Assembly (NCBI GenBank): GCA_964489215.1
Contig: CAZAYB010000096.1
Location: forward strand, 1 to 11,203
Length of the DNA stretch: 11,203 bases
Direction: 5' to 3'
Source: CAZAYB01 sp964489215
GTDB taxonomy: Bacteria; Planctomycetota; Phycisphaerae; Sedimentisphaerales; Anaerohalosphaeraceae
This document shows positions 1-6,840 of the stretch, in pieces. Below the pieces are notes generated by a model. The model saw only the letters and a program-made list of their open reading frames with translations. It was not told where the DNA came from and did not search any database. The stretch's first letter is position 1. Every line of letters begins with the position of its first letter. Position numbers and translations under genes: made by a program.

Positions 1-516
1 GATGTGGACAGTGCATTAGATATGGAAGGTTTGAAGATCAGGACTATAGAGTCTCCTGTTTATATAGAGGCTATCAAGCTGATGGGGGCTAATGCGACAC
101 CGATGGCTTTTGGTGAGGTTTATTCTTCGCTTCAGACGGGTGTGCTGGACGGATTTGAACATTCGGCTTCGGTGGTAAAGGCGAACAAGTTTTATGAGGT
201 TGCTGATTATATTATTCTGACGAGGCATCTTTTCGGGCCTTTGGTTTTTGTTTATTCACAAAGTCAGTGGGAAAAGCTTACAAAGCAGGAGCAGGAGGTT
301 ATAAAGCAAGCTTCACAGATGGCAAGGGATGTCCAAAGGGCACTGGCTCCGCACAAGGAAAATGAGGCGATGGATTTTCTTAAAGCGCAGGGAATGAAAA
401 TCAGCGAGATTGATATGTCTAAGTTCAAGGCAGAAGCAGAGGAGCTTCAGGATGAACTTGCTAAACAGCGTAATGCAGAAGAACTTCTGGAAGTTATAAG
501 GTCATTTGGTAAATGA
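1..516 (+). CDS. dctP: TRAP transporter solute-binding protein DctP, C-terminal part (5' end outside window)
   Basis: This is the last 171 residues of a periplasmic solute-binding protein of a tripartite (TRAP) transporter. It captures a substrate, usually an organic or sugar acid, and delivers it to the DctQM membrane complex. The reading frame is open from base 1, so the N-terminus and signal peptide are missing; the GTG at base 4 is not a real start. The family signature GLKIR lies at residues 10-14. Its arginine (R14, bases 40-42) aligns with the carboxylate-binding arginine of DctP/SiaP proteins. It is followed by the typical segments TPMAFGEVYSSLQTGVLDG and NKFYEV, then a helical C-terminus. 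The stop overlaps the start of dctQ by four bases (ATGA), which suggests translational coupling. It differs clearly from the second DctP downstream (FEHSAS in place of AENNPPS after the DG motif), so the two probably bind different ligands. The family call is secure; the substrate is unknown. Confidence 0.94.
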   Translation, partial: DVDSALDMEGLKIRTIESPVYIEAIKLMGANATPMAFGEVYSSLQTGVLDGFEHSASVVKANKFYEVADYIILTRHLFGPLVFVYSQSQWEKLTKQEQEVIKQASQMARDVQRALAPHKENEAMDFLKAQGMKISEIDMSKFKAEAEELQDELAKQRNAEELLEVIRSFGK

Positions 517-1010
517 GCTCCAAGGTTGAAAAAATATTTTTTGCGGTAGATAAGTTTTTTGAGTTTCTTATCATTATCGCTTTTATATCGATGGTGGTTG
601 TGGGACTGGCCCAGGTTTTTTCGAGATATATTTTGAGGGACTCTTTGAGCTGGAGTGAAGAGTTTCAAAAGTATATGCATATCTGGATCATATTTCTGGC
701 GGTTCCTCTGGCATATAAACAAAATGCACATATAGGTATGGATATACTTTATAAGCGGTTTCCCGGCTCAGTCCAGCGAATAATAAGAATAATGATTGAT
801 GTTTTATGGCTTTGTTTCGGCTGTGTAAGTTCATTTTATTCTTTAAAGATAATGAAGGTTGCTTCTGGTCAGAAGAGTGCTGGTCTTGGGGTCAGTATGA
901 ACCTTGTATACAGCTGTATTCTGATAGGGGGGTTATATTTGATTTTGATGGCGTCGCGAAAGCTTTGGGTGTCTTTTAAGGGGTCCGGGGAAGAAGAGGT
1001 GCCTCAATAA
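513..1010 (+). CDS. dctQ: TRAP transporter small membrane subunit DctQ
   Basis: This is a 165-residue inner-membrane protein that joins the large permease subunit DctM to make a Na+- or H+-driven importer. Four hydrophobic segments are visible at about residues 16-38, 52-69, 88-110 and 128-148, the usual DctQ topology. The diagnostic motif QVFSRYILRDSLSWSEEF lies between the first two segments, followed by YMHIWIIFLAVPLAYK and a conserved AHIGMD loop at about 72-77. The ATG at 513 overlaps the dctP stop by four bases, with a modest AAGG at 498-501 upstream. The stop overlaps the dctM start by one base (TAATG). The acidic, lysine-containing tail (GSGEEEVPQ) is unremarkable. Family identity is very likely. 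Confidence 0.93.
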   Translation: MSSKVEKIFFAVDKFFEFLIIIAFISMVVVGLAQVFSRYILRDSLSWSEEFQKYMHIWIIFLAVPLAYKQNAHIGMDILYKRFPGSVQRIIRIMIDVLWLCFGCVSSFYSLKIMKVASGQKSAGLGVSMNLVYSCILIGGLYLILMASRKLWVSFKGSGEEEVPQ

Positions 1011-2302
1011 TGCTTGCTGGAATATTTATTCTTTTGCTTGCTTTGATTTTTTTAGGCACTCCGGTACTGCTTGCTATCGGTGCTGCGGGTTTTATAGGTA
1101 TTGCGGTTAATGAGTTAAATCCTGCTTTTTTCCCTCAGAAAATGTTTACTATGCTCGATTCGTTCAGTCTTTTGGCAATGCCCTATTTTATTTTTGCTGG
1201 CGAGTTGATGTCGAAAGGTGGACTTAGTAAAAAAATTGTCAGTTTTGCAGAAACAATAGTCGGGCCTTTACGCGGTGGTCTTGGTCAGGCAGCGGTATTG
1301 TCGAATATCGCCTTTGCTAATGTTTCAGGTTCTTCCACGGCTGCGACGGTTGCGATAGGTTCTATACTCATACCTGCAATGAAAGAGCGTGGATACAAGC
1401 CGGGCTTTGCAGCTTCTCTGATAGCTTCTTCGGGGACTATAGGGCCGATAATTCCTCCGAGTATGACAATGATAGTTTACGGTGCTATGGCTGGTGTTTC
1501 GATAGGCGGACTTTTTCTGGCAGGGATTATTCCCGGTCTTATTATCGGTGCTGCTATTATGATATTGATTTATTTACACTCTTTTTTGCCCGGCTTTGAA
1601 GAGCTTCGCAGGACCACCGGCAGGCTGAGCGTAGTTGCCGTTTTGAAAGGGGTTAAAAATGTATGGGTGGCTTTGCTTGCACCTGTAATAATCATAGGTG
1701 GTATCCTTACCGGTGTGTTTACCGCTACAGAAGCGGGTGTGGTAGCTTGTTTTTATTCCTTTGTTGTTTCGTTTTTTGTATACCGTACTGTTAAAATTAC
1801 CGATTTGCCAAAGATTATTTTCAATTCTGCGGTTACCTCTGCGATGGTTGTTGGTATTATCGCAGTAGCAGGTGCTTTGGGTTGGCTTCTTTCTTATCTG
1901 GATTTTAATCAGACGGTTCTTGATATGATTCTTTCATTGTCGAATAACGCAACAGTAGTTATGCTGATACTTCTTTTTACAATGATGTTTCTTACCATGT
2001 TTATAGAATCGCTTGCGGTACTGGTTATAATGATTCCAGTAATCACGTTTATAGCAGACCGTTTCGGATTCAATCCTCTTCATTTTGGTTTGCTAATGGT
2101 CTTTGCGACTCAGATTGGGGCTACGACGCCCCCGGTTGCAGTTCTTCTATTCGTGGCGACAAGTATTGCGAAAACGCCTTATGACCAGACGCTTCGTTAC
2201 TGTCTTCCATTTGTAATTACATTGATAATAGTATTGCTGATATGTGCATTTTTTCCATCTCTTACAACAGCGATACCGGAACATTTTTTAACAACACAAT
2301 AA
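1010..2302 (+). CDS. dctM: TRAP transporter large permease subunit DctM
   Basis: This is a 430-residue polytopic inner-membrane protein, the ion-coupled translocation subunit of the TRAP importer. Its length is normal for DctM. It is almost wholly hydrophobic. Family hallmarks are visible: FAGELMSKGG (about 62-71), GSSTAATVAIGSILIPAM (about 106-123), the stretch SSGTIGPIIPPSMTMIVYG (about 139-157), and near the C-terminus NPLHFGLLMVFATQIGATTPPV. It starts at the ATG that shares its first base with the dctQ stop; an AGAGGT at 995-1000 gives a plausible ribosome-binding site nine bases upstream. With the two preceding genes it forms a complete dctPQM set. Sixteen bases separate it from the isomerase gene, which puts uptake and cytoplasmic metabolism in one transcript. 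Confidence 0.95.
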   Translation: MLAGIFILLLALIFLGTPVLLAIGAAGFIGIAVNELNPAFFPQKMFTMLDSFSLLAMPYFIFAGELMSKGGLSKKIVSFAETIVGPLRGGLGQAAVLSNIAFANVSGSSTAATVAIGSILIPAMKERGYKPGFAASLIASSGTIGPIIPPSMTMIVYGAMAGVSIGGLFLAGIIPGLIIGAAIMILIYLHSFLPGFEELRRTTGRLSVVAVLKGVKNVWVALLAPVIIIGGILTGVFTATEAGVVACFYSFVVSFFVYRTVKITDLPKIIFNSAVTSAMVVGIIAVAGALGWLLSYLDFNQTVLDMILSLSNNATVVMLILLFTMMFLTMFIESLAVLVIMIPVITFIADRFGFNPLHFGLLMVFATQIGATTPPVAVLLFVATSIAKTPYDQTLRYCLPFVITLIIVLLICAFFPSLTTAIPEHFLTTQ

Positions 2303-2307
2303 TTTTC

Positions 2308-2312
2308 AGGAG
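2308..2312 (+). promoter_or_regulatory. Ribosome-binding site for the IolB-family gene
   Basis: AGGAG lies six bases before the ATG at 2319. It is one of the two strongest Shine-Dalgarno matches in the window and it fixes the start of the isomerase gene. It occupies most of the 16-base gap after dctM, leaving no room for a separate promoter there. Confidence 0.7.
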
Positions 2313-2318
2313 TTAGTA

Positions 2319-3176
2319 ATGCCCAGTCAAATTAAATCTAAAGATAACAAAAACAAGCCGATAATTGATTCTGACAATTCTCTTGTTAGTTTAACATACT
2401 TTAATATTGTCAGGCTTGAACAAGGACAGATTTATACAGAAAAGCTTGAAAGATTTGAGTCTGTTTATGTTGTTTTGAAAGGCACTTGTGATATTCGTGT
2501 AAACGGTAATGTTTTTAACTCTGTAGGTGAGCGTGAAGATATCTGGTCCGGCAAAGCGGATTCTGTTTATGTTCCCCGGAATTGCGGAGTCACTGTGACC
2601 GGAGTCTCTGATTCAGTTGAAATAGCCGTTGCAGGAGGATATTGTGAAACAGATTATGAGCCTTTCAGGGTCAAGCCTGACGAAGTTGAGATGGTAGAGG
2701 TTGGTTCTATCGAGGCGCACTGCAGGAGAAGGATATATCATGTATTAGGTCATAATGCCAGGGGCAGGGCGGGTAATCTGCTGGTTAGTGAACTTTATGC
2801 GGATGGGGGTTGCTGGTCTGGTTATCCCCCTCACAAGCACGATGAGGATTCAGGAACTGCAAATGATTTTGAGGAAACTGCTTTCGAGGAAGTTTATTAT
2901 TATAAGTTCAGGCCCAGGACCGGATTTGGTGCCCAGATTGTTTATCAGCCGAATGGACAGACAGACTGTTTTATGACCGAAGATGGGGACACAGTTATAA
3001 TTGAAGGCGGGTATCATCCGACAGTTACTTCTCCCGGTCATGATGAGTATATTTTTACGATACTGGTTGGTAAAACTCAAAGATCTCTTATTCAGAATTT
3101 TGAGGGCAGACACGGTCATCTTATGAATAAAATTCCCGGCATAGGCGAGATGAGAGATAAATTCAAACAGGATTAA
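2319..3176 (+). CDS. iolB: IolB/KduI-family sugar-acid isomerase (5-deoxy-glucuronate isomerase-like)
   Basis: This 285-residue cytoplasmic protein has the two-cupin layout of the KduI/IolB family. IolB interconverts 5-deoxy-D-glucuronate and 5-dehydro-2-deoxy-D-gluconate in inositol breakdown; the related KduI isomerises a 4-deoxy-5-ketouronate in pectin and alginate pathways. The C-terminal cupin carries the IolB-type metal motif GYPPHKHD (about 168-175; H172 and H174), then FEEVYYYK (E190/E191), EDGDTVII and GGYHPTVTSPGHDEY (H233). These strings resemble IolB rather than KduI. The N-terminal cupin (about 25-105) is degenerate, as is usual. No signal peptide is seen. No other inositol gene (iolC, iolD, iolE, iolG) is in the window; the next gene is an IdnO-like reductase and the gene before is a sugar-acid type transporter. 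The true substrate may therefore be another keto- or deoxy-uronate. The family call is strong; the exact reaction is inferred. Confidence 0.85.
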   Translation: MPSQIKSKDNKNKPIIDSDNSLVSLTYFNIVRLEQGQIYTEKLERFESVYVVLKGTCDIRVNGNVFNSVGEREDIWSGKADSVYVPRNCGVTVTGVSDSVEIAVAGGYCETDYEPFRVKPDEVEMVEVGSIEAHCRRRIYHVLGHNARGRAGNLLVSELYADGGCWSGYPPHKHDEDSGTANDFEETAFEEVYYYKFRPRTGFGAQIVYQPNGQTDCFMTEDGDTVIIEGGYHPTVTSPGHDEYIFTILVGKTQRSLIQNFEGRHGHLMNKIPGIGEMRDKFKQD

Positions 3177-3189
3177 TGCGAGGTGAATT

Positions 3190-3957
3190 ATGATATCAAA
3201 ATTGTTCGATATTGAAGGTCTTAATGTTCTGATTACCGGCTCTTCAAGAGGTATAGGGTATATGTTTGCCGAGGGCATGGGTAAATGCGGAGCTAATATT
3301 ATACTTAACGGCAGGAACAGAAATAGTCTTGATGAAGCGGTTGAGACGCTTAGCTCACAGGGTATAAATGTTTGTGCTTATGACTTTGATGTTTCCAATC
3401 CGGAGGAAGTATGCAAGAGTACCGCAGATATTATCGAGGATAAAGGTCCTGTCGATGTGCTGATAAATAACGCAGGTATCCAGATACGTTGGCCTCTTGA
3501 AGATTTCAACTATGAAGATTGGCAGAAAGTTATGACGGTCAATGTCAACAGTGCGTTTCTTGTAAGCAAGGCAGTTGTTAAACCGATGATTGAGCGAAGG
3601 AAGGGCAAGATTATAAATACCTGTTCTCTTATGAGTGAGGTTGCCCGGCCTTCAATAGCTGCCTATACTGCATCTAAGGGTGGTATCAAGAATCTTACCA
3701 AAGCGATGGCAACCGAGTGGGCCAGGTACGATATTCAGGTAAATGGCATCGGACCGGGTTATTTTTCTTCGGAGATGACAAAGGCTTTGGTGGAGGATGA
3801 GCGATTCAGTGACTGGCTCTGTAAAAGGACGCCTGCGGGTAGATGGGGCCAGCTGGAAGAGCTTTTGGGAACGGCGGTTTTTCTGGCTTCAGATGCCTCT
3901 AATTTTGTGAACGGCCAGATTATTTATGTTGACGGCGGAATTTTAGCTTGTATTTAA
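3190..3957 (+). CDS. idnO: Short-chain dehydrogenase, gluconate 5-dehydrogenase / 5-keto-gluconate reductase-like
   Basis: This is a 255-residue classical SDR, a cytoplasmic NAD(P)(H)-dependent oxidoreductase. The cofactor motif TGSSRGIG is at 16-23 and NNAG at 93-96. The catalytic set is N118, S146, Y159 and K163 (YTASK). The C-terminal half closely matches E. coli IdnO as I recall it, above all VNGIGPGYFSSEMTKALVED, WLCKRTPAGRWG and the ending IYVDGG. KduD proteins differ in this region. IdnO reduces 5-keto-D-gluconate to D-gluconate; the related KduD acts on a 3-deoxy-diketogluconate. R41-N42 after the second strand may favour NADPH, but this is only suggestive. The ATG at 3190 follows a GAGGTG at 3180-3185. 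The gene sits 13 bases after the isomerase, so a keto-sugar acid made by the isomerase is a reasonable substrate. The subfamily call is good; the physiological substrate is not proven. Confidence 0.87.
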   Translation: MISKLFDIEGLNVLITGSSRGIGYMFAEGMGKCGANIILNGRNRNSLDEAVETLSSQGINVCAYDFDVSNPEEVCKSTADIIEDKGPVDVLINNAGIQIRWPLEDFNYEDWQKVMTVNVNSAFLVSKAVVKPMIERRKGKIINTCSLMSEVARPSIAAYTASKGGIKNLTKAMATEWARYDIQVNGIGPGYFSSEMTKALVEDERFSDWLCKRTPAGRWGQLEELLGTAVFLASDASNFVNGQIIYVDGGILACI

Positions 3958-3959
3958 TG

Positions 3960-3965
3960 AAGGAG
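3960..3965 (+). promoter_or_regulatory. Ribosome-binding site that decides the start of the triple-propeller gene
   Basis: AAGGAG lies seven bases before the ATG at 3973 and only four before an in-frame TTG at 3970. The spacing favours the ATG. It sits directly behind the reductase stop codon (TAA at 3955-3957). Confidence 0.7.
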
Positions 3966-3972
3966 TTTTTTG

Positions 3973-6828
3973 ATGTGTTTAATCAGCAAACCTGTTTTTG
4001 TTTTTATGTTAATTATGTGTTTTTGTTGTTTTTTAACAGGAACTGTCTGTGCTGACTCTGATTTTATTGACTGGGAGAATTTACAGAATCCCCTTTATTC
4101 GCATCCAGGCTGGGCGACTAAGGATGCCTGCGTGGTACACAAGGACGACTGTTTTTACATTTTCTTTTCTGCATTTTATCTTGACAACGGCAGAGAGAGA
4201 AGCCATGTAACGGCGGTCAAAACAAAGGATTTCAAAACTTTTTCCGATCCCTTGTTTATATGGGACGGTCAGGATGACGGTTATATTGGGATGTGTTCGC
4301 CGAATATAACGAAGGTCAAAGACCAGTATGTTCTGACATATAATTCATGGGGTCATCGTCATCCCCGCGGTATGAATAACGAACTGTTTTATGCGGTAAG
4401 CAAAGATCTTGAAAACTGGGACAAGCATAACAAAATTGCATCAAATCTGCTCAAGGATAAAAGCGTTATAGATATTGCACTGGCATATTATGACGGTAAG
4501 TATTACATAGTCTGGCAGAATTGGCGGGATAATGATGTTACTGTTAAGCGGAATCGGATAGCGGTTGGGAACAGTCTTGACGGAGATTTCAGCTATATCG
4601 GCGACGGTTATCTCGAACTGCTGATGGGGGACGGCTATGAAAACGGTATGATTCATGAGAATTTTTCATTTGTTGAAATAGACGGCCAGTGGTACCTTCT
4701 CTCAACTGATTACAGGCCTCATAATCCTTATTTGTATAAAATGTCAGGTGATCCGGATGATCGGCTGTCATGGAAAACCTGGACAGATGGATATGTGCTC
4801 GAAGCTCCGCTGGAGGATTTTAATACTTATGACCGTGCAAATGCATCTTTTCTGGTAGATTGGTCAAATTATGATGGGTATTATTATCTGCTTTATGCGG
4901 GTACTACCGAAAGTGAAACGCATGACGGCAGAGGTAATAATAAGCTGGCACTTGCAAGGTCGAAAGATTTAGTCAACTGGAACGCTCCTGGTGATGATCA
5001 GACTTTTATCGATTGGGATAAACTTCGTAATCCCGTTTTTTCATATCCGCACTGGTCAACAAAAGATGTTTGTGTGATTCGACACGAAGAACAGTTTTAT
5101 GTTTTCTTTTCAGCGTTTTATTTTGACCGCGGTCGGGAGAGAAGTCATGTGGTTGGGGTTAAGACGAAAGATTTTGTAAATTACTCTGAGCCCTTGTTTA
5201 TATGGGACGGTGTCGAGGACGGTTGGATAGGGATGTGCTCACCGAACATAACAAAAATACAGGATAAGTTTTACCTTACTTATAATTCATGGGGAGATAA
5301 AGCGGGTAAGCCCAATGATCTGTTTTACGCTGTTTCCACTGATCTGGAGCACTGGGACAAACATAATCCGTTAGCGGATAACCTGACGACCAAACGGGAC
5401 ATAGACGGCGCGGTTGCCTATGAAAACGGCAGGTATTATCTGGTATGGAAGCAGGGTCGGCCTCATAGGACAAAGATGGCAGTTGCCAGTGATATTGATG
5501 GTCCGTGGGAATTTATCGGTAACGGTTTGCCGAGACTGCTGATGCAGGACGGCAGTTATAACGGGCTTGTGCACGAGAACTTTGAGTTTATTAAAATTGA
5601 TGGTAAGTGGCATCTTATGACGACAGCTTATAAGCCATCACCTACTACTTTTTACCTATATAAAATGAAAGACAGCGGTGAAAGAAATGAGCACTGGCTT
5701 GAATGGCGACAGGGCAGAAAAATATTGATGCCTCAGGAATATTTTAATTCAAAGAGCAACTCAAACGCCGGTTTTATTGCCGACTGGAGAAAGCATGACG
5801 GTTGGTTTTATATGATTTACGCCGGCCGGACAGAAGGAAATACACATGCCAGAAGAGGGGACAACAGGATTGCTCTTGCCAGGTCGAAAGATTTAGTCAA
5901 CTGGGTCAAGCCTGGTCCGGAGAAGCCTTTTATCTTGTGGGACAATCTTAAAAACCCTGTTTATTCGCATCCTGGCTGGTCAACAAAAGATGCTTGTATT
6001 GCCTATCGAAACGGTACTTTTTATGTTTTCTTTTCGGCGTTTTATCATGACAAAGGACGAGAGCGAAGTCACGTTGTCGGAGTAAAAACGAAAGATTTTA
6101 TTCATTATTCTGATGCCCTGTTCAAATGGAGCGGTTATTTTGACGGCTGGACGGGTATGTGCTCACCCAATATTACACGAAAAGGTAATAAATATTATAT
6201 GACTTATAATTCATGGGGCGATGATCATTCTAATGGAATGAAGAATCAGCTTTTTTATGCGGTTTCAGATGATCTTGAAAACTGGCAGTACCACAGGCCG
6301 CTTGCCTGGGATATTACTGTTGATGAAGATGGAAATCAGGTTAGGGCGATTGATGCTGCGGTAACGTTTTTCAATGACAAGGTATATCTGGCCTGGAAAG
6401 AGGTGCAGACACCTATGATGGCAGTTGCTGAGGAGATTGGTAAAACTGGCTGGACGAGACTTGGAGAGCTGCCCGGAGAGTGGGCGGAGAATTACCAGTT
6501 TATCAATTTAGACGGTTTCTGGTATCTTTTAGGTACAGTCAAAGGGCCTAAGCCTCGTCTGATGAAGATGTGCGGCAGCGGTTATTCGGATTCTGACTGG
6601 CTCAACTGGAGCACTTATTCATATCCGGAGATCGCCATGGAGAGCTTTAACACTGACGATGTTGCCAATGCTGCTTTTATAGCGGACTGGCGGCATTATG
6701 ATGGGTATATGTATATGGTTTATGCAGGCAGGACAGAAGATATATCGCATTTGGGCCGGGGTAATAATAAACTCGGTCTGGCAAGGCTGAAAACTTTTGT
6801 GAAATGGAATCTTCCAGGTCAGGAATAG
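3973..6828 (+). CDS. Secreted protein with three tandem GH43-like five-bladed beta-propeller domains
   Basis: This is a 951-residue exported protein, probably a glycoside hydrolase. A cysteine-rich hydrophobic leader (residues 1 to about 27) ends in TGTVCA before DSDF, which fits signal peptidase I; VC is a poor lipobox. Three homologous domains follow at about 31-342, 345-649 and 653-950, each about 300 residues, the size of one five-bladed GH43/GH32/GH117-type propeller. Each repeats, in order: IDW-NP-HPGWSTKDAC, FYVFFSAFY, GRERSHV, GVKTKDF, GMCSPNIT, TYNSWG, FYAVS-DLE-W, IDxAV, HENF, NAGFIADW, YAGRTE and LARSKDLVNW. By position, the Asp/Asp/Glu trio expected for clan GH-F enzymes would be D51/D167/E229, D365/D478/E535 and D673/D794/E839, so all three copies could be active. 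Single GH43 enzymes usually have one propeller, sometimes with a beta-sandwich domain; no such extra domain is seen here. The neighbouring GH2 enzyme suggests joint attack on an extracellular or periplasmic glycan. The fold is confident; the exact family and substrate are not. Confidence 0.78.
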   Translation: MCLISKPVFVFMLIMCFCCFLTGTVCADSDFIDWENLQNPLYSHPGWATKDACVVHKDDCFYIFFSAFYLDNGRERSHVTAVKTKDFKTFSDPLFIWDGQDDGYIGMCSPNITKVKDQYVLTYNSWGHRHPRGMNNELFYAVSKDLENWDKHNKIASNLLKDKSVIDIALAYYDGKYYIVWQNWRDNDVTVKRNRIAVGNSLDGDFSYIGDGYLELLMGDGYENGMIHENFSFVEIDGQWYLLSTDYRPHNPYLYKMSGDPDDRLSWKTWTDGYVLEAPLEDFNTYDRANASFLVDWSNYDGYYYLLYAGTTESETHDGRGNNKLALARSKDLVNWNAPGDDQTFIDWDKLRNPVFSYPHWSTKDVCVIRHEEQFYVFFSAFYFDRGRERSHVVGVKTKDFVNYSEPLFIWDGVEDGWIGMCSPNITKIQDKFYLTYNSWGDKAGKPNDLFYAVSTDLEHWDKHNPLADNLTTKRDIDGAVAYENGRYYLVWKQGRPHRTKMAVASDIDGPWEFIGNGLPRLLMQDGSYNGLVHENFEFIKIDGKWHLMTTAYKPSPTTFYLYKMKDSGERNEHWLEWRQGRKILMPQEYFNSKSNSNAGFIADWRKHDGWFYMIYAGRTEGNTHARRGDNRIALARSKDLVNWVKPGPEKPFILWDNLKNPVYSHPGWSTKDACIAYRNGTFYVFFSAFYHDKGRERSHVVGVKTKDFIHYSDALFKWSGYFDGWTGMCSPNITRKGNKYYMTYNSWGDDHSNGMKNQLFYAVSDDLENWQYHRPLAWDITVDEDGNQVRAIDAAVTFFNDKVYLAWKEVQTPMMAVAEEIGKTGWTRLGELPGEWAENYQFINLDGFWYLLGTVKGPKPRLMKMCGSGYSDSDWLNWSTYSYPEIAMESFNTDDVANAAFIADWRHYDGYMYMVYAGRTEDISHLGRGNNKLGLARLKTFVKWNLPGQE
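4063..6822 (+). repeat. Three in-frame domain repeats (about 924-942 bases each)
   Basis: The three copies lie at about 4063-4998, 5005-5919 and 5929-6822. Matching positions are offset by 314 codons (copy 1 to 2) and 308 codons (copy 2 to 3). One 14-base string, the TYNSWG core, is identical in all three at 4339-4352, 5281-5294 and 6205-6218. By eye the proteins agree at roughly half of their positions, with conserved blocks separated by variable loops. Links between domains are only a few residues long, so the propellers must be packed closely. Confidence 0.88.
4957..4980 (+). repeat. 24-base exact direct repeat within copies 1 and 2 (second copy at 5881-5904)
   Basis: The string encoding RSKDLVNW at the end of domain 1 is base-for-base identical at the end of domain 2 (5881-5904), 924 bases later and in frame. 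The equivalent site in domain 3 (RLKTFVKW) has diverged. A second exact repeat of 21 bases joins domains 1 and 2 at 4249-4269 and 5191-5211. These are coding repeats, not mobile-element ends. Confidence 0.85.
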
Positions 6829-6840
6829 AAATATAACTGA

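Noticed and set aside
2319..3176. Assigning the isomerase as KduI because of the neighbouring KduD-like SDR
   Set aside because: The metal-binding region reads GYPPHKHD and EEVYYY as in IolB, and the SDR is closer to IdnO than to KduD, so the pectin-type label would be an over-call.
2850..3278. Minus-strand open frame of 142 codons across the isomerase/reductase junction
   Set aside because: It overlaps two well-supported genes on the plus strand and has no family features.
3970..3975. TTG at 3970 as the start of the triple-propeller gene
   Set aside because: The in-frame ATG at 3973 has better spacing (seven bases) to AAGGAG and is a stronger start codon; the difference is one residue.
4957..5904. 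24-base direct repeat as a mobile-element or recombination-site boundary
   Set aside because: Both copies are in the same codon frame at equivalent points of homologous protein domains; domain duplication explains them.
6829..6840. Possible terminator or promoter between the two glycosidase genes
   Set aside because: Only 12 bases are available, with no hairpin or T-run, so the genes are taken as co-transcribed.
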